A DNA stretch of 64,000 nucleotides from contig DAOQSN010000019.1 in the NCBI GenBank assembly GCA_035356615.1, positions 1-64,000 of the forward strand. The letters are read 5' to 3'. Positions 17,837 through 27,373 of this stretch are shown one piece after another. The notes below the pieces were generated by a model. It was not told the origin of the DNA, did no database searches, and was given only the letters and a program-made list of their open reading frames with translations. Positions within the stretch are counted from its first letter, which is position 1; each line of letters begins with the position of its first letter. A program made the translations under genes and the position numbers. The stretch is from JAKQDH01 sp029558835 (GTDB lineage Bacteria > Planctomycetota > Phycisphaerae > UBA1845).

Positions 17837-19174
17837 TCAAGTCGCATTCTTGACCGCAGTCGTCAGTTCGTCAAGCAACGCCCGCAACTGGGCGTCAGAC
17901 TCAGCCTGATGGCTGATGGCCCGTACCGCATGCAGCACGGTAGTGTGGTCCCGACCGCCGAAGTACCCGCCGATCTCCTGTAAGCTGCACGGCGTCAACC
18001 GCCGGGCGAGGTACATGCAGATGTGGCGCGGGTGGGTAACCGCTTGACCGCGGCGCTTGCTCAGCAGCTCCGAGACCTTCAGGTTCAGGCGGGCCGCCAC
18101 GGTGTCCAGTATCCTGGAGACCGGCACCGGGCTTTGATTCCCCTCGCCCAGGGCTTGGCGCGCGAGCGCCAGGCTGATTGGCTGCCCCAGGGTCTGGCTC
18201 ACTGCGTCCAGTTTCGTCAGCGCCCCCTCTAACGCCCGGATGTTCGTATCGACGGCCGTGGCCACCAGTTCGACCACCTCAGCCGGAAGCTCGTAGCAGC
18301 GTAACTTGGCCTTCTTCCGCACGATCGCCATCCGGGTTTCCGGGGAAGGCTTGTCCAGGAGGGCAACGAGGCCGGAGTTGAAGCGGCTGACGAGTCGTTC
18401 TTCGAGCCCGGCAATCTGGCCCGGGAGGCAGTCTGCCGTCAGAATGATCTGCCGGCGAAACTGGAAGAGAGCGTTGAAGGTGTGGAAGAACTCCTCCTGG
18501 CTGCGTTCACGACCTCCGAGGAACTGAACGTCGTCAATCGCCAGGACATCCGCATGCCGATAGCGATACCGGAACGCATGGAGCGCACCACGCTCCACAG
18601 CGTCGATAAAGTGGTTGATGAAAGTCTCGCATGAAATATAGCAGCAATTGTGTGCTATGTGCTTCTCCCGAATGGTGTGGCAAATCGCCTGGAGAAGGTG
18701 TGTTTTGCCCATACCCACCGGTCCGTGGAGGAAAAGTGGGTTGTAGGCAATACCGGGGGCATCGGCGACGGCGACTGCGGCCGCGTGCGCGAGCTGGTTC
18801 GAGGGCCCCGTGACGAAGTTTGCGAACGTGTACTCGGGGTTGAGGGCAAGCTCGATGTCCAGCTCGTCGAGTTCGGGCAACCTGTCGGCCCCCTCGGCGG
18901 CGCCGTTGGGGTCGGGCAGGAACCTGACCGAGACGAGGTGGCCGGTCACGGCTTGGGCGGCCTCGACAAACGCCCGTTGACAATGCCGCTCGAGGTAGCG
19001 CGCTTGCGCTGGGTTGCACGTGGTGACGGCCAGTTCTCCCCGCTCGATATCCTGGGCCGTCAGCTCCGCGAACCAGGCGCGCGCGAGTTGGGGGTGGGCG
19101 CTGCGCAGATGTCGCAGCAGTTGTGTCCAGACTGTCTGGGGAAGCGTCGTCATGGCCGTAGGTGGCGCTGCCAC
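17837..19174 (-). CDS. dnaA: chromosomal replication initiator DnaA
   Basis: Initiator AAA+ ATPase, 445 residues. Domain I at the N-terminus is followed by a short linker. The AAA+ domain has Walker A GPVGMGKTH (about 150-158), Walker B VLAIDDVQFL (about 210) and an LVSRF arginine-finger box. Domain IV carries GGRDHTTVLHA (about 404), the DNA-binding signature. Walker A is slightly unusual: Pro and Met replace the common GGVGLGKTH residues. GTG 19174 or ATG 19153 (MTTLPQTVW) could be the start; neither has a ribosome site. It faces away from the topoisomerase VI operon. Confidence 0.97.
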   Translation of the reverse strand: MAAPPTAMTTLPQTVWTQLLRHLRSAHPQLARAWFAELTAQDIERGELAVTTCNPAQARYLERHCQRAFVEAAQAVTGHLVSVRFLPDPNGAAEGADRLPELDELDIELALNPEYTFANFVTGPSNQLAHAAAVAVADAPGIAYNPLFLHGPVGMGKTHLLQAICHTIREKHIAHNCCYISCETFINHFIDAVERGALHAFRYRYRHADVLAIDDVQFLGGRERSQEEFFHTFNALFQFRRQIILTADCLPGQIAGLEERLVSRFNSGLVALLDKPSPETRMAIVRKKAKLRCYELPAEVVELVATAVDTNIRALEGALTKLDAVSQTLGQPISLALARQALGEGNQSPVPVSRILDTVAARLNLKVSELLSKRRGQAVTHPRHICMYLARRLTPCSLQEIGGYFGGRDHTTVLHAVRAISHQAESDAQLRALLDELTTAVKNAT

Positions 19175-19419
19175 CGTGCGCTCGCGTTCGGTTGCCGCGG
19201 CGTCGGTCGTTCATCCTGAAAGCCGACGGTGACCCGGCGTTGGTTGCATTTTAACCGGCTGGGGTCCGGCGAACCAAGCGTTGGCCCTGGCGGGCTCACG
19301 GGCATACGGACGGTCGGCGGAACAGGGTAGGCTTTGGCAGTCCGGGAGGTTGCGGATTGTTGTCTCCTGGATAAAATGGGTTAACCGACTGGGTCTCGTG
19401 TCAGTCCCTGGGCAAAGGA

Positions 19420-21393
19420 GTGCCAGCCATCGTTACCACCACGGCAGCGGCTTCTACTGGTTCAGCGGCACAACTCGCGCTGGCGTTTGCGCCGGGCGGC
19501 GGCGTGGCCGGGGCGGTTGCGTGCGCAGCGCCACCGCGGCGCGTGGCGGTGGGAGGCGGGCCGGGGGACAACCCGGTAAAGCGTCCGCCGGGCGGGCGGG
19601 GCTCGGGACCTGCTCCACGGGCAACGGCGGAGACGCTCGCCAAGCAACAGCGGGCCATTTCTGTTTCGGAGTTCTTCGCCAAGAACCGCCATCTGCTGGG
19701 CTTCGACAACAAGCGGAAGGCGCTGCTGACCACAGTGAAGGAGGCCGTCGACAACAGCCTCGACGCCTGCGAGGAGGCGGGCATCCTGCCGGAGGTCGAG
19801 GTCACGGTCGAGCAGACGGCGGAAGAGCGCTTCCGCGTGACCGTGCGCGACAACGGGCCTGGTATCGTCACGGCTCAGATCCCCAACGTCTTCGGCAAGC
19901 TGCTGTACGGCTCGAAGTTTCACCGGCTGAAGATGGCACGGGGGCAGCAGGGCATCGGGATCAGCGCGGCCGGCATGTACGGTCTGATCACCACGGGCAA
20001 GCCGGTGCGCATCATCAGCCGCATCGGGGCGCGCCAGCCGGCGCATATGTACCTGCTGGCCATCGACACACAGAAAAACCGGCCGGACACGATTGCGGAA
20101 GAAGAGGCTCAGGTCGATTGGCCGCACGGCACGGAGGTTACCATCGAGCTGGTGGCCACCTACAACCGCGGCCGGCAAAGCGTGGATGACTATCTTGAGT
20201 TGACGGCAATTGCCAACCCGCATGCCCGCCTCGTCTACCGCCCACCCGGCGCGGAGCCCATCGTGTTTGAGCGTGCGACCGACGCGTTGCCGCCGGAAAC
20301 CAAGGAGATCAAGCCGCATCCTTACGGCATCGAGTTGGGCACCTTGATGAAGATGCTGAAGGAGACTCAGCAGAAGAAGCTGGGAGGGTTTCTCACGCGG
20401 GAGTTTTCTCGGGTCAGTTCGAGCGCAGCGCAGCAGGTGTGTCGCGTGGCCGGCGTCTCGGCCAACACGTGGGTGAGCGCCGTGACGCCGCCGCTGGCGG
20501 AGAAGCTGTACACGGCGTTGCAGGCCGCCAGGCTGCGGGCTCCAGCAACGGACTGTCTCGCTCCGATCGGCGCGGAGGCGATCCTGGCAGGGTTGCTCAA
20601 AGGCGTGAAGGCGGAGTTCTATACCGCCAGCACGCGCCCGCCGGCGGTGTATCGCGGCAACCCGTTCCAGATCGAGGTCGGCCTGGCGTATGGCGGGGAG
20701 TTGGGCTCCGATTCCCGCGACGAAGAGGGGCAGGAGAGCAGGCGGGGCAACGGTGACGACACGGCGCAAGCCCGGCTCATCCGCTTCGCCAACCGTGTGC
20801 CGCTGCTTTATCAACAGAGTTCCTGCGCCACCTACAAGGCGGTCACCGAGACCAAGTGGAACAACTACAGCCTATCGCAATCCGGCGGGTCATTGCCCCG
20901 GGCGCCGCTGGTCATCCTGGTCCACATGGCCAGCGTCTGGGTGCCGTTCGTGTCGGAGGGCAAGGAGGCGATTGCTGACTACGACGAGATTCGCAAGGAA
21001 GTGAAGCTGGCCTTGGCCGAATGCGGACGCCGGCTGAGCCTGCTGCTGAAACGCAAGCGCACGAAGGCGCACTACACGCGTCGGCGCGACGTGTTCACGC
21101 GCTACATCGACGAAGTGGTGCACGCGGCGTGCGCGATGACGAACGCCGATGCCGACCGGCTGCGTCGGGACCTGCTGAAGTTGTCACAGGTGTACACGGC
21201 CCGGGCGGACATGGAGTTTGACGAGCACGGCAAGGTGGTCCAGAAGAGGTCGGCCGGCGAAGCGGCGCTGGCGGATACGATCGTTGTCGAGCGTGACGGG
21301 CCGGCGGCGGAGACGTTGTTTGAGGCCGAAGCGGCGCCGGCGGCCGGGCGGCGTAAGCGCGGCTCCCGGGCCGGCAGGAACAAGAGGCGATAG
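19420..21393 (+). CDS. top6B: DNA topoisomerase VI subunit B
   Basis: ATPase subunit of the archaeal-type (type IIB) topoisomerase VI. After a Gly/Pro-rich leader of about 70 residues comes the family start TLAKQQRAISVSEFFAKNRH, then the GHKL ATP site: EAVDNSLDACEEAG (108-121), DNGPGI (about 144-149), GQQGIGISAAGMYG (175-188). A transducer domain follows, and a Lys/Arg-rich tail; length (657) is slightly above archaeal forms. The annotated GTG touches AAAGGAG, too close, so initiation may be further in. It is followed after 3 bases by subunit A and diverges from dnaA. Type IIB enzymes are uncommon in bacteria. Confidence 0.94.
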   Translation: MPAIVTTTAAASTGSAAQLALAFAPGGGVAGAVACAAPPRRVAVGGGPGDNPVKRPPGGRGSGPAPRATAETLAKQQRAISVSEFFAKNRHLLGFDNKRKALLTTVKEAVDNSLDACEEAGILPEVEVTVEQTAEERFRVTVRDNGPGIVTAQIPNVFGKLLYGSKFHRLKMARGQQGIGISAAGMYGLITTGKPVRIISRIGARQPAHMYLLAIDTQKNRPDTIAEEEAQVDWPHGTEVTIELVATYNRGRQSVDDYLELTAIANPHARLVYRPPGAEPIVFERATDALPPETKEIKPHPYGIELGTLMKMLKETQQKKLGGFLTREFSRVSSSAAQQVCRVAGVSANTWVSAVTPPLAEKLYTALQAARLRAPATDCLAPIGAEAILAGLLKGVKAEFYTASTRPPAVYRGNPFQIEVGLAYGGELGSDSRDEEGQESRRGNGDDTAQARLIRFANRVPLLYQQSSCATYKAVTETKWNNYSLSQSGGSLPRAPLVILVHMASVWVPFVSEGKEAIADYDEIRKEVKLALAECGRRLSLLLKRKRTKAHYTRRRDVFTRYIDEVVHAACAMTNADADRLRRDLLKLSQVYTARADMEFDEHGKVVQKRSAGEAALADTIVVERDGPAAETLFEAEAAPAAGRRKRGSRAGRNKRR

Positions 21394-21396
21394 GAC

Positions 21397-22557
21397 ATGG
21401 CGAGCAAGCAGGCGGGAGGCAGAGCGGGACGCGGGGTGGGCCGCGGCGCGCCCGGGAGCAGGCGCGGCGGCGACGGCGCGGCTCTGAAGCTCGAGGCGCT
21501 GGCGCAGAAGGTGGTCGAGATGGCGCGGGCCCAGGAGGACCCGGCCGTGCAGATCCCCATTCGCGCCCTGAGCAACGTCAGCTTCAACGAGGAGAAGCGC
21601 CACATTGAGATGGGCGACGCGCAGCAGTCGCGCAACTTCTTCAATTATGGCCAGGCCAAGCGTTTTATGCAGACGCTGCTGGTGGGCTCCAAATGCAAGG
21701 ACCTCATCGCCAGCGGCAAGACGGCCAGCATCCGTCAGATTTACTACCTGAGCAAACATACCATCAAGGGCACCAACGAGAAGACCTTCGATGACCAGAG
21801 CGAGTCCGACCCGGTGATCGAGGATCTGGAGGTCGCCCTCGACGCCCTGCGCGAGGAGTTGCACGTCTTCGCCAGCAACCGCGGCAATCTGGTGGGGCCG
21901 ATCACGCTGGTGGATGCGGGCAGCACGCTGGATTGTGCGGCCATGGGGAGTGCGGGTTACGCGGTGCCGAGCATCGTGGAGGCGGACGTCGTGCAGTTCA
22001 AGAAGTGCCAGGCGCGTTTCGTGCTGCACGTTGAAAAAGACACAGTGTGGCGGCGCTTCCACGAGGACCGCTTCTGGGAGAAGCACTCGTGCATCGTCTC
22101 CCATGGCGGCGGGCAGCCGGCACGTGGAATGCGCCGGCTGCTGCAGCGCTTCCATGAAGAGCTGCGGCTGCCGGTTTTCGTGCTGCTCGATAATGACCCG
22201 TGGGGGTATTACATCTACTCCGTCATCAAGCACGGCTCGATCAACCTGGCGTACGAGTCGCGGCGGATGGCCATCCCGGACGCGAAGTTCATCGGCGTCT
22301 CCAGCTTCGACTACGAGCGCTGCGGGCTCAACGACGACGTGAAGATCGCGCTGGATGCCGGCGACGTGAAACGGGCCAAGCAAATCGCCGATTACCCCTG
22401 GTTCGCCAACAAGCGTCCCTGGCAGAAAGAGATTCGCAAGCTGCTGGCCAACGGCTTCAAGATGGAGGTGGAGGCCATGATCACCCGCCACCTGACGTAC
22501 CTGACGGATGAGTACGTGCCGATGAAGCTGCAGGACAGGAAGCAGTGGCTGGATTAA
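21397..22557 (+). CDS. top6A: DNA topoisomerase VI subunit A (Spo11-like)
   Basis: Cleavage subunit of topoisomerase VI. The 5Y-CAP domain has IRQIYYLSKH, with the catalytic tyrosine at 116 or 117. The TOPRIM domain has Glu213 (HVEKDTVW) and Asp265/Asp267 (DNDPWGYYIYSVIKHGS), which bind magnesium. Length 386 fits the family (about 360-390), plus a basic Gly-rich N-terminal extension of about 30 residues. All catalytic residues are present, so the enzyme is predicted to be functional with subunit B, 3 bases upstream. Confidence 0.95.
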   Translation: MASKQAGGRAGRGVGRGAPGSRRGGDGAALKLEALAQKVVEMARAQEDPAVQIPIRALSNVSFNEEKRHIEMGDAQQSRNFFNYGQAKRFMQTLLVGSKCKDLIASGKTASIRQIYYLSKHTIKGTNEKTFDDQSESDPVIEDLEVALDALREELHVFASNRGNLVGPITLVDAGSTLDCAAMGSAGYAVPSIVEADVVQFKKCQARFVLHVEKDTVWRRFHEDRFWEKHSCIVSHGGGQPARGMRRLLQRFHEELRLPVFVLLDNDPWGYYIYSVIKHGSINLAYESRRMAIPDAKFIGVSSFDYERCGLNDDVKIALDAGDVKRAKQIADYPWFANKRPWQKEIRKLLANGFKMEVEAMITRHLTYLTDEYVPMKLQDRKQWLD

Positions 22558-22628
22558 GCGCGGGTCGGGGCAGGCGAAGGCTGCATTGGGGACAGACTGA
22601 GCGGGAGCTGATCGGTGGAGTGGCCCCT

Positions 22629-23930
22629 TCACCCTGCGGCCGATTCCGGCGCCACAGGCAGCTCGAATGCCACGGCCACCGTCGAGGGCAGGACGGGATA
22701 TTCAATGCGACAGCGATACAGGTCGAAGTGCTCAGGGTCAGAGCCCAGCCGCTCGAACACGTATCGCCCTAGCTCGGCGTAACCTGGAACGTCCGGCGTG
22801 TAGAGGACCGAACAGCCTTTGCCAAGATGGTCCACCGGGGCGTGCGGTCCGAGTTGATGCGTTTCGTCGAGGATGCGCAGGTACGGCAACTCGCCGAAAT
22901 GCTCCGCCCGCGTGCGGCTCACCGGCGCCAGCACCCCATAGGTATCCTCGTGAATGAGCAGGTCGATGAGGAGCACCTCGCTGGGGATGCGCACCCGCAC
23001 GAAGTTGGCGCCGATGGGATTCTGCTCGTCGCGGTAGCGCGGAACCGCGCTGCGGACCAGGTGGCCACCGATGAACGTGATGGCCGCTCCCTTGCCCAGA
23101 CCCTGGCTGACCAGTTCGCCGTATTCCGGGCCGAGTTCCGGCGGCGCCGGCTGGAAGCGCGGCGGCGGCTGGCTGCAGAAGTCGTTGAGCAGCATGACTC
23201 CCGAGCTCGGGTCGCACGACGGATCGAGCGGCTCCCGATAGCCGTCGTTCACGGAGCCGTCGTCGTTCACCAGGCTGATGCGTGGCACAATCAACGGCGC
23301 GTTGGGCCGCAATTGCCGCAGGGAAAGCAAGCCGCTGATGCGCACCAGGTCCAGCCGGTTCGGATCCAGAGCCGGCTGGACCACTACGCACTTCAGTTGC
23401 ACGCGGGTCTGCACGCCGAGGATGTGGCTCTGAGCGCGGAACGCCGCCCGGCGGTGCTGCAGCGTGATCTGCCGGGCGTCCTCGGTGGTGGCCAGCGAGC
23501 TGATCATCGAGTCGAAGGCCGTGCGGTCGCCGGCATGGCTGGCAACCAACTGGTCGAAATCGGCGGCCGCACTGGCGGCCGCGTCCACCAGCCTCCCCTG
23601 CACTCCGGCCTTGCGGGCAGCGCTCAGGAATGTCCGCAGGGCTCCCGGCCCTGGGACATGCGGGCCGGCAGCCAACGGGCCATGCGCACCAATTACCTTG
23701 ATGATCCTCCAGGCGAGCTTGAAATCTATACCCAGAGCACGTTGCAGCTCCGCCGGTTTCGACTTCGGCTCGGGTACGGCGTCCACGACAGCCGCCAGAG
23801 CCGTGCGAAGGCGGTGAAGGATTCTGGTTGCTTCGGCCTCGAAGCTAACCGGCTCTGCGGCTCCCGGCGTGGGGTACGTTGCAGTGGCCCCGGAGTCCGC
23901 GGTGCTACTGTGCTTGCTGTGGTTCCGCAT
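22629..23930 (-). CDS. unrecognised soluble protein
   Basis: About 433 residues, no signal or membrane segment. The first 100 residues are helical and include ELQRALGIDFKLAWRIIKVI, suggestive of a helix-turn-helix-like fold. The remainder is mixed alpha/beta with no motif I recognise. ATG 23930 was chosen because GGGGA lies a few bases upstream and the open frame beyond is low-complexity. It converges with the topoisomerase VI operon, 71 bases from its end. Confidence 0.6.
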   Translation of the reverse strand: MRNHSKHSSTADSGATATYPTPGAAEPVSFEAEATRILHRLRTALAAVVDAVPEPKSKPAELQRALGIDFKLAWRIIKVIGAHGPLAAGPHVPGPGALRTFLSAARKAGVQGRLVDAAASAAADFDQLVASHAGDRTAFDSMISSLATTEDARQITLQHRRAAFRAQSHILGVQTRVQLKCVVVQPALDPNRLDLVRISGLLSLRQLRPNAPLIVPRISLVNDDGSVNDGYREPLDPSCDPSSGVMLLNDFCSQPPPRFQPAPPELGPEYGELVSQGLGKGAAITFIGGHLVRSAVPRYRDEQNPIGANFVRVRIPSEVLLIDLLIHEDTYGVLAPVSRTRAEHFGELPYLRILDETHQLGPHAPVDHLGKGCSVLYTPDVPGYAELGRYVFERLGSDPEHFDLYRCRIEYPVLPSTVAVAFELPVAPESAAG

Positions 23931-24241
23931 GGTCCCCAGCCTCGTCCCGGCAGCTACGAGCCGCTCGGACACCGCCGCCGGTGCCCGCCACACACACTCT
24001 ACCCCTCTCGGCGGCACTTCGCAACCACAATCCACGTCTTCTCGCAGATATTCTAGAACATTGCCCAGGTAATGTGCTGGAATATATTGACTCCGGGGCG
24101 CCGGGTGGGTATGTTGAGCGGTGCGCGGGGGCACCTGTTGCCCGGCCGGCCCGGAGACCGGCCGGGCGCCACGCGGAGAGGAAGGGTGAGTGGCCGGCCG
24201 GTGCCGCCGCCGGGACTGTCGAACTCGAAGGAGGCAGGATC
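23931..24241. other. intergenic region, divergent promoters
   Basis: About 310 bases between divergently oriented genes. It contains an AT-richer patch (24030-24100) and a GGCCGGC-rich palindromic stretch (24140-24180). No gene recognised. Confidence 0.4.
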
Positions 24242-27200
24242 ATGGTGGGGACCTGGAGGACGCTTCTGGTGGGCATCGTTGGGTTGTGCGCGGGCCCGGT
24301 TCTCGTCGCCGTCGCGGCGCCAGCCCGTCTGGAGACGGTTACGACGTACCCGTATAGGGAAGACTTTGAGGCGGGAATGGGCCTGTGGAACAACATCGGG
24401 GGCGATGACTTCGACTGGGACCGGTACTGCGGACCAACCCCCACCGACAACACGGGGCCGGATGTCGACCACACGCTCGGGACGGAGGAGGGCTACTACG
24501 TCTATACGGAAGCGTCCGGGGAGAACAATCCGGACAAGACGGCCATCCTTGTAGGGCCCTGCTTCGACCTGACCCAGTTGACCTCGCCGGAGGTGGCGTT
24601 CTGGTACCACATGGCCGGCGATTCGATGGGTTCTCTGTACCTGGAGATGTCAACCGACGACGGTGAGACTTGGGAGGTGGCTTTTGAGCGCAGCGGCCAC
24701 CAGGGGTACGAGTGGCTGTTGGCAGTGCTCGACCTGTCGGCGTACGCGGGGCAGACAATCAAGCTGCGTTTCCGCGGCGTCACGGCGGACGGCTACGAAA
24801 GCGACATGGCCGTGGACGACATCTACGCCGGGGAGGCCGTGGCGTACCCGGGAGGCTGCTGCGACACCGACACCGGCGAGTGCCTGGGTTACATGACCGA
24901 GGCGGAATGCGCGGCCCACGGGAATGTTACGTGGCACCGCGTGGCGGACTGCTCGGAGGAGAACTTCTGCCCGCAACCGCCGCCGGCCAATGACGCCTGC
25001 GAGAACGCCACGGTGATTTCCTCGCTGCCCTTCACGGACACAGAGGTGGACTACAGATGGGCCACTCCTGACCCGGACGTAAGCTGTAATGACGAGGGTT
25101 GTGCGGAGACCGAGTACGGCGTGTGGTACACGTACACGCCGCTCGAGGATTGCGGCGCGCGGGTCACCGTGGACAGGGGCGACGGCGGCGGGACGTTCAC
25201 AATCGCGGCGTTCAGCGGGATGGACTGCGGCGACCTGGCGGAGGTCCACTGTACGGGGGGATACGAAACCGAGGCCACTTTCGACATGGCGGCGGGAACG
25301 ACGTATTGGATTCTGGTCGGCAGTTTCTGGTGCGGCGACCAGCCACCCACCACGATCAACATCACCTTCAACTGCTCCAAGGGAGCGTGCTGTCTGGGCG
25401 AGACGTGCCTGCTGGAGACGGTCACGAGCTGCGCCGCCTTGGGCGGCTTCTACCTTGGTGATGATTCCATTTGCGAGCCGGACACATGTCTGTACGGCGC
25501 CTGCTGTACGGACACCGGTTGCCAGGAACTCACCTCCGGCGACTGTAGCATCGCCGGCGGCGATTTCCTGGGTAATGGGACGGACTGCTGGCCGGATCCC
25601 TGCCCGCCGATCAACGAGACATGTGCGACCGCGATTCCAATTGCCGACGGGATGCCCGCGATCGAGGGCACGAACGCTCTGGCCAGCGAGGAAGACGACG
25701 CGGAGGCATCCTGTTCGTGGTCCAACAAGGACCTGTGGTACGTGTACACCGCGACGTGCACGGGAACCGTCACCATGGACACGGAGGGCAGCGCGCAGGA
25801 GAACACCGTGCTGTCGGTATGGGACGCCTGTGGGGGAACGGAGATCGCCTGTGATGACGACAGCGGCACCGAGTTGCTGTCGTGGCTGACCTTCGAGGCG
25901 ATCGCCGGCCGGTCGTACTGGGTGCGTCTGGCGTCCTTCGCCTGGATCGGCGGCGACTTCGATATCAATGTCAGTTGCGCCGAGGCGCCGCAGGGCGCGT
26001 GCTGCGTGGCGGGCGGATGCATGCTCGACTACCGGCTGACGTGTGAAGATGCTGAGGGGGTCTACGGGGGTGATGGGACTGCGTGTGTCGGCGACGACTG
26101 CAACGACAATGGTCTGGTGGACCTGTGCGACGTACTGAGCGGGGCTTCGCCGGACTGCAACGGTAACGGCGTCCCGGACGAGTGCGACTTGGCCGCGGGC
26201 ACCAGCCTTGATCGCGATGGTAACGGTGTGCCCGATGAATGCGATCCAGACTGCAACAGCAACGGGATCATCGACGGCTGCGACGTGACGTGCGCCGGCG
26301 GCTGCGGGGAGATCTCCGGTTGCGGCTTGAGCGCAGACTGCCAGGGCGACGGCACACCCGACGAGTGCCAGCTCGTGGACGATGGTTGTGAGGGCGTGCG
26401 CTACGACAGCGGCTTGGGCGATCTGGTCAACGGTGTGCGCCCGGATTCGGGGTGGACCTATGTCGGCATCGCGGATGACTTCGTGCTGGACGACGACACC
26501 GAGGGAACCTGTTTCCGCTTCGACATGTATGACTTCGTCGACTCTGGTAATCTGACGACGCTGCGAGTCCGCATCTACGACAATCCCAACGGGCTGCTGA
26601 ACCTGGGCAGCTTCTGGGCCGCGACGCCGCTGTTCGATCAGACCTACTCGGTGGATGGGGGCAGCCTGACCATCACTGACACCGGCGAAGACATGTACGG
26701 GTATGACCTGCTGCGTTTCCTGGCTTCGGGTCCGGAATATGCCCTGGCGGCCGGGAGCTATGCCGTGCATCTTTCGTTCCCCGGCACCGACCAGGCCGGC
26801 TTCTGGGCGACCGCCGGCTCCGACGCTAGCGACTGCGCGGTCTACTGGGGCGATTGGATGGATTGGCCTATGGACACGTGCGGCGGCGGCGACGATCTGA
26901 CGAGGCTGTCCTTTGCGCTGCTGGGTGCGGCGAGCAACGACTGCAACGAGAACCTGGTTCCCGACGAATGCGACATTGCCGAGGGTACCAGCAACGACTG
27001 CAACGCCAGCGGCGAGCCGGACGAATGTGAGGCGATTGCCGCCGGCGACTTCGATGTCGATGGGGACGTGGATGTTGACGACTTCATGGGTCTCGCCGAC
27101 TGCCTGGCCGGCCCGGGCGTGGCGCCCGCGCCCGCGACCCCCGCGTGCGTACAGGCCTGCCTGGACGCTTTCGACTTCGATGCCGACGAAGACGTGGACC

Positions 27201-27250
27201 TCGCCGACTGGGCGGCGTTCCAGGTTGGGTTCGCAGGTGCAGCCGACTGA
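24242..27250 (+). CDS. secreted multi-domain Cys-rich protein with dockerin-like C-terminus
   Basis: A 1002-residue exported protein. Order: signal peptide (to about 28); MAM/jelly-roll-like domain (about 35-200, with FEAGMGLWNN and VAFWYHMAGDSMGSLYLE); repeated Cys-rich modules of the form GACC...C...C; PPC-like beta domains (NDACENATVI and ETCATAIPIAD); a run of DCNGNGVPDECD-type loops; another beta domain; and two calcium-loop motifs at the end (GDFDVDGDVDVDDF and DFDADEDVDLADW), matching type I dockerin. Such proteins are typical of planctomycetes and are probably secreted or surface-attached; no enzymatic domain is seen. ATG 24242 has GGAGG 8 bases upstream. Confidence 0.88.
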   Translation: MVGTWRTLLVGIVGLCAGPVLVAVAAPARLETVTTYPYREDFEAGMGLWNNIGGDDFDWDRYCGPTPTDNTGPDVDHTLGTEEGYYVYTEASGENNPDKTAILVGPCFDLTQLTSPEVAFWYHMAGDSMGSLYLEMSTDDGETWEVAFERSGHQGYEWLLAVLDLSAYAGQTIKLRFRGVTADGYESDMAVDDIYAGEAVAYPGGCCDTDTGECLGYMTEAECAAHGNVTWHRVADCSEENFCPQPPPANDACENATVISSLPFTDTEVDYRWATPDPDVSCNDEGCAETEYGVWYTYTPLEDCGARVTVDRGDGGGTFTIAAFSGMDCGDLAEVHCTGGYETEATFDMAAGTTYWILVGSFWCGDQPPTTINITFNCSKGACCLGETCLLETVTSCAALGGFYLGDDSICEPDTCLYGACCTDTGCQELTSGDCSIAGGDFLGNGTDCWPDPCPPINETCATAIPIADGMPAIEGTNALASEEDDAEASCSWSNKDLWYVYTATCTGTVTMDTEGSAQENTVLSVWDACGGTEIACDDDSGTELLSWLTFEAIAGRSYWVRLASFAWIGGDFDINVSCAEAPQGACCVAGGCMLDYRLTCEDAEGVYGGDGTACVGDDCNDNGLVDLCDVLSGASPDCNGNGVPDECDLAAGTSLDRDGNGVPDECDPDCNSNGIIDGCDVTCAGGCGEISGCGLSADCQGDGTPDECQLVDDGCEGVRYDSGLGDLVNGVRPDSGWTYVGIADDFVLDDDTEGTCFRFDMYDFVDSGNLTTLRVRIYDNPNGLLNLGSFWAATPLFDQTYSVDGGSLTITDTGEDMYGYDLLRFLASGPEYALAAGSYAVHLSFPGTDQAGFWATAGSDASDCAVYWGDWMDWPMDTCGGGDDLTRLSFALLGAASNDCNENLVPDECDIAEGTSNDCNASGEPDECEAIAAGDFDVDGDVDVDDFMGLADCLAGPGVAPAPATPACVQACLDAFDFDADEDVDLADWAAFQVGFAGAAD

Positions 27251-27272
27251 ATCACTGTACATTCTCACAGGT

Positions 27273-27368
27273 GTGCCTCTCGCGGGGCCTCGCCCTCTCC
27301 CGTAGAATGTGTTGGCTCATGGGGAGGGCGAGGCCCCCTGCATTCTGTGGCACAATTGCGAGAGGCAC
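27273..27368. repeat. long nested hairpin element
   Basis: Outer arms GTGCCTCTCGC (27273-27283) and GCGAGAGGCAC (27358-27368) are perfect complements. Inner arms at 27284-27301 and 27321-27337 (GGGGCCTCGCCCTC... against GGGGAGGGCGAGGCCCC) pair with one bulge. AGAATG and CATTCT add a further short pairing. It lies between a secreted-protein gene and a CoA-binding gene. It could be a dispersed palindromic element or act as a terminator; there is no T-run. Confidence 0.8.
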
Positions 27369-27373
27369 GAGGC

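Noticed and set aside
24650..27268. Long minus-strand open frame opposite the secreted Cys-rich protein
   Set aside because: Repetitive Val/Ala/Arg translation with no domain; a mirror of the repetitive coding strand.
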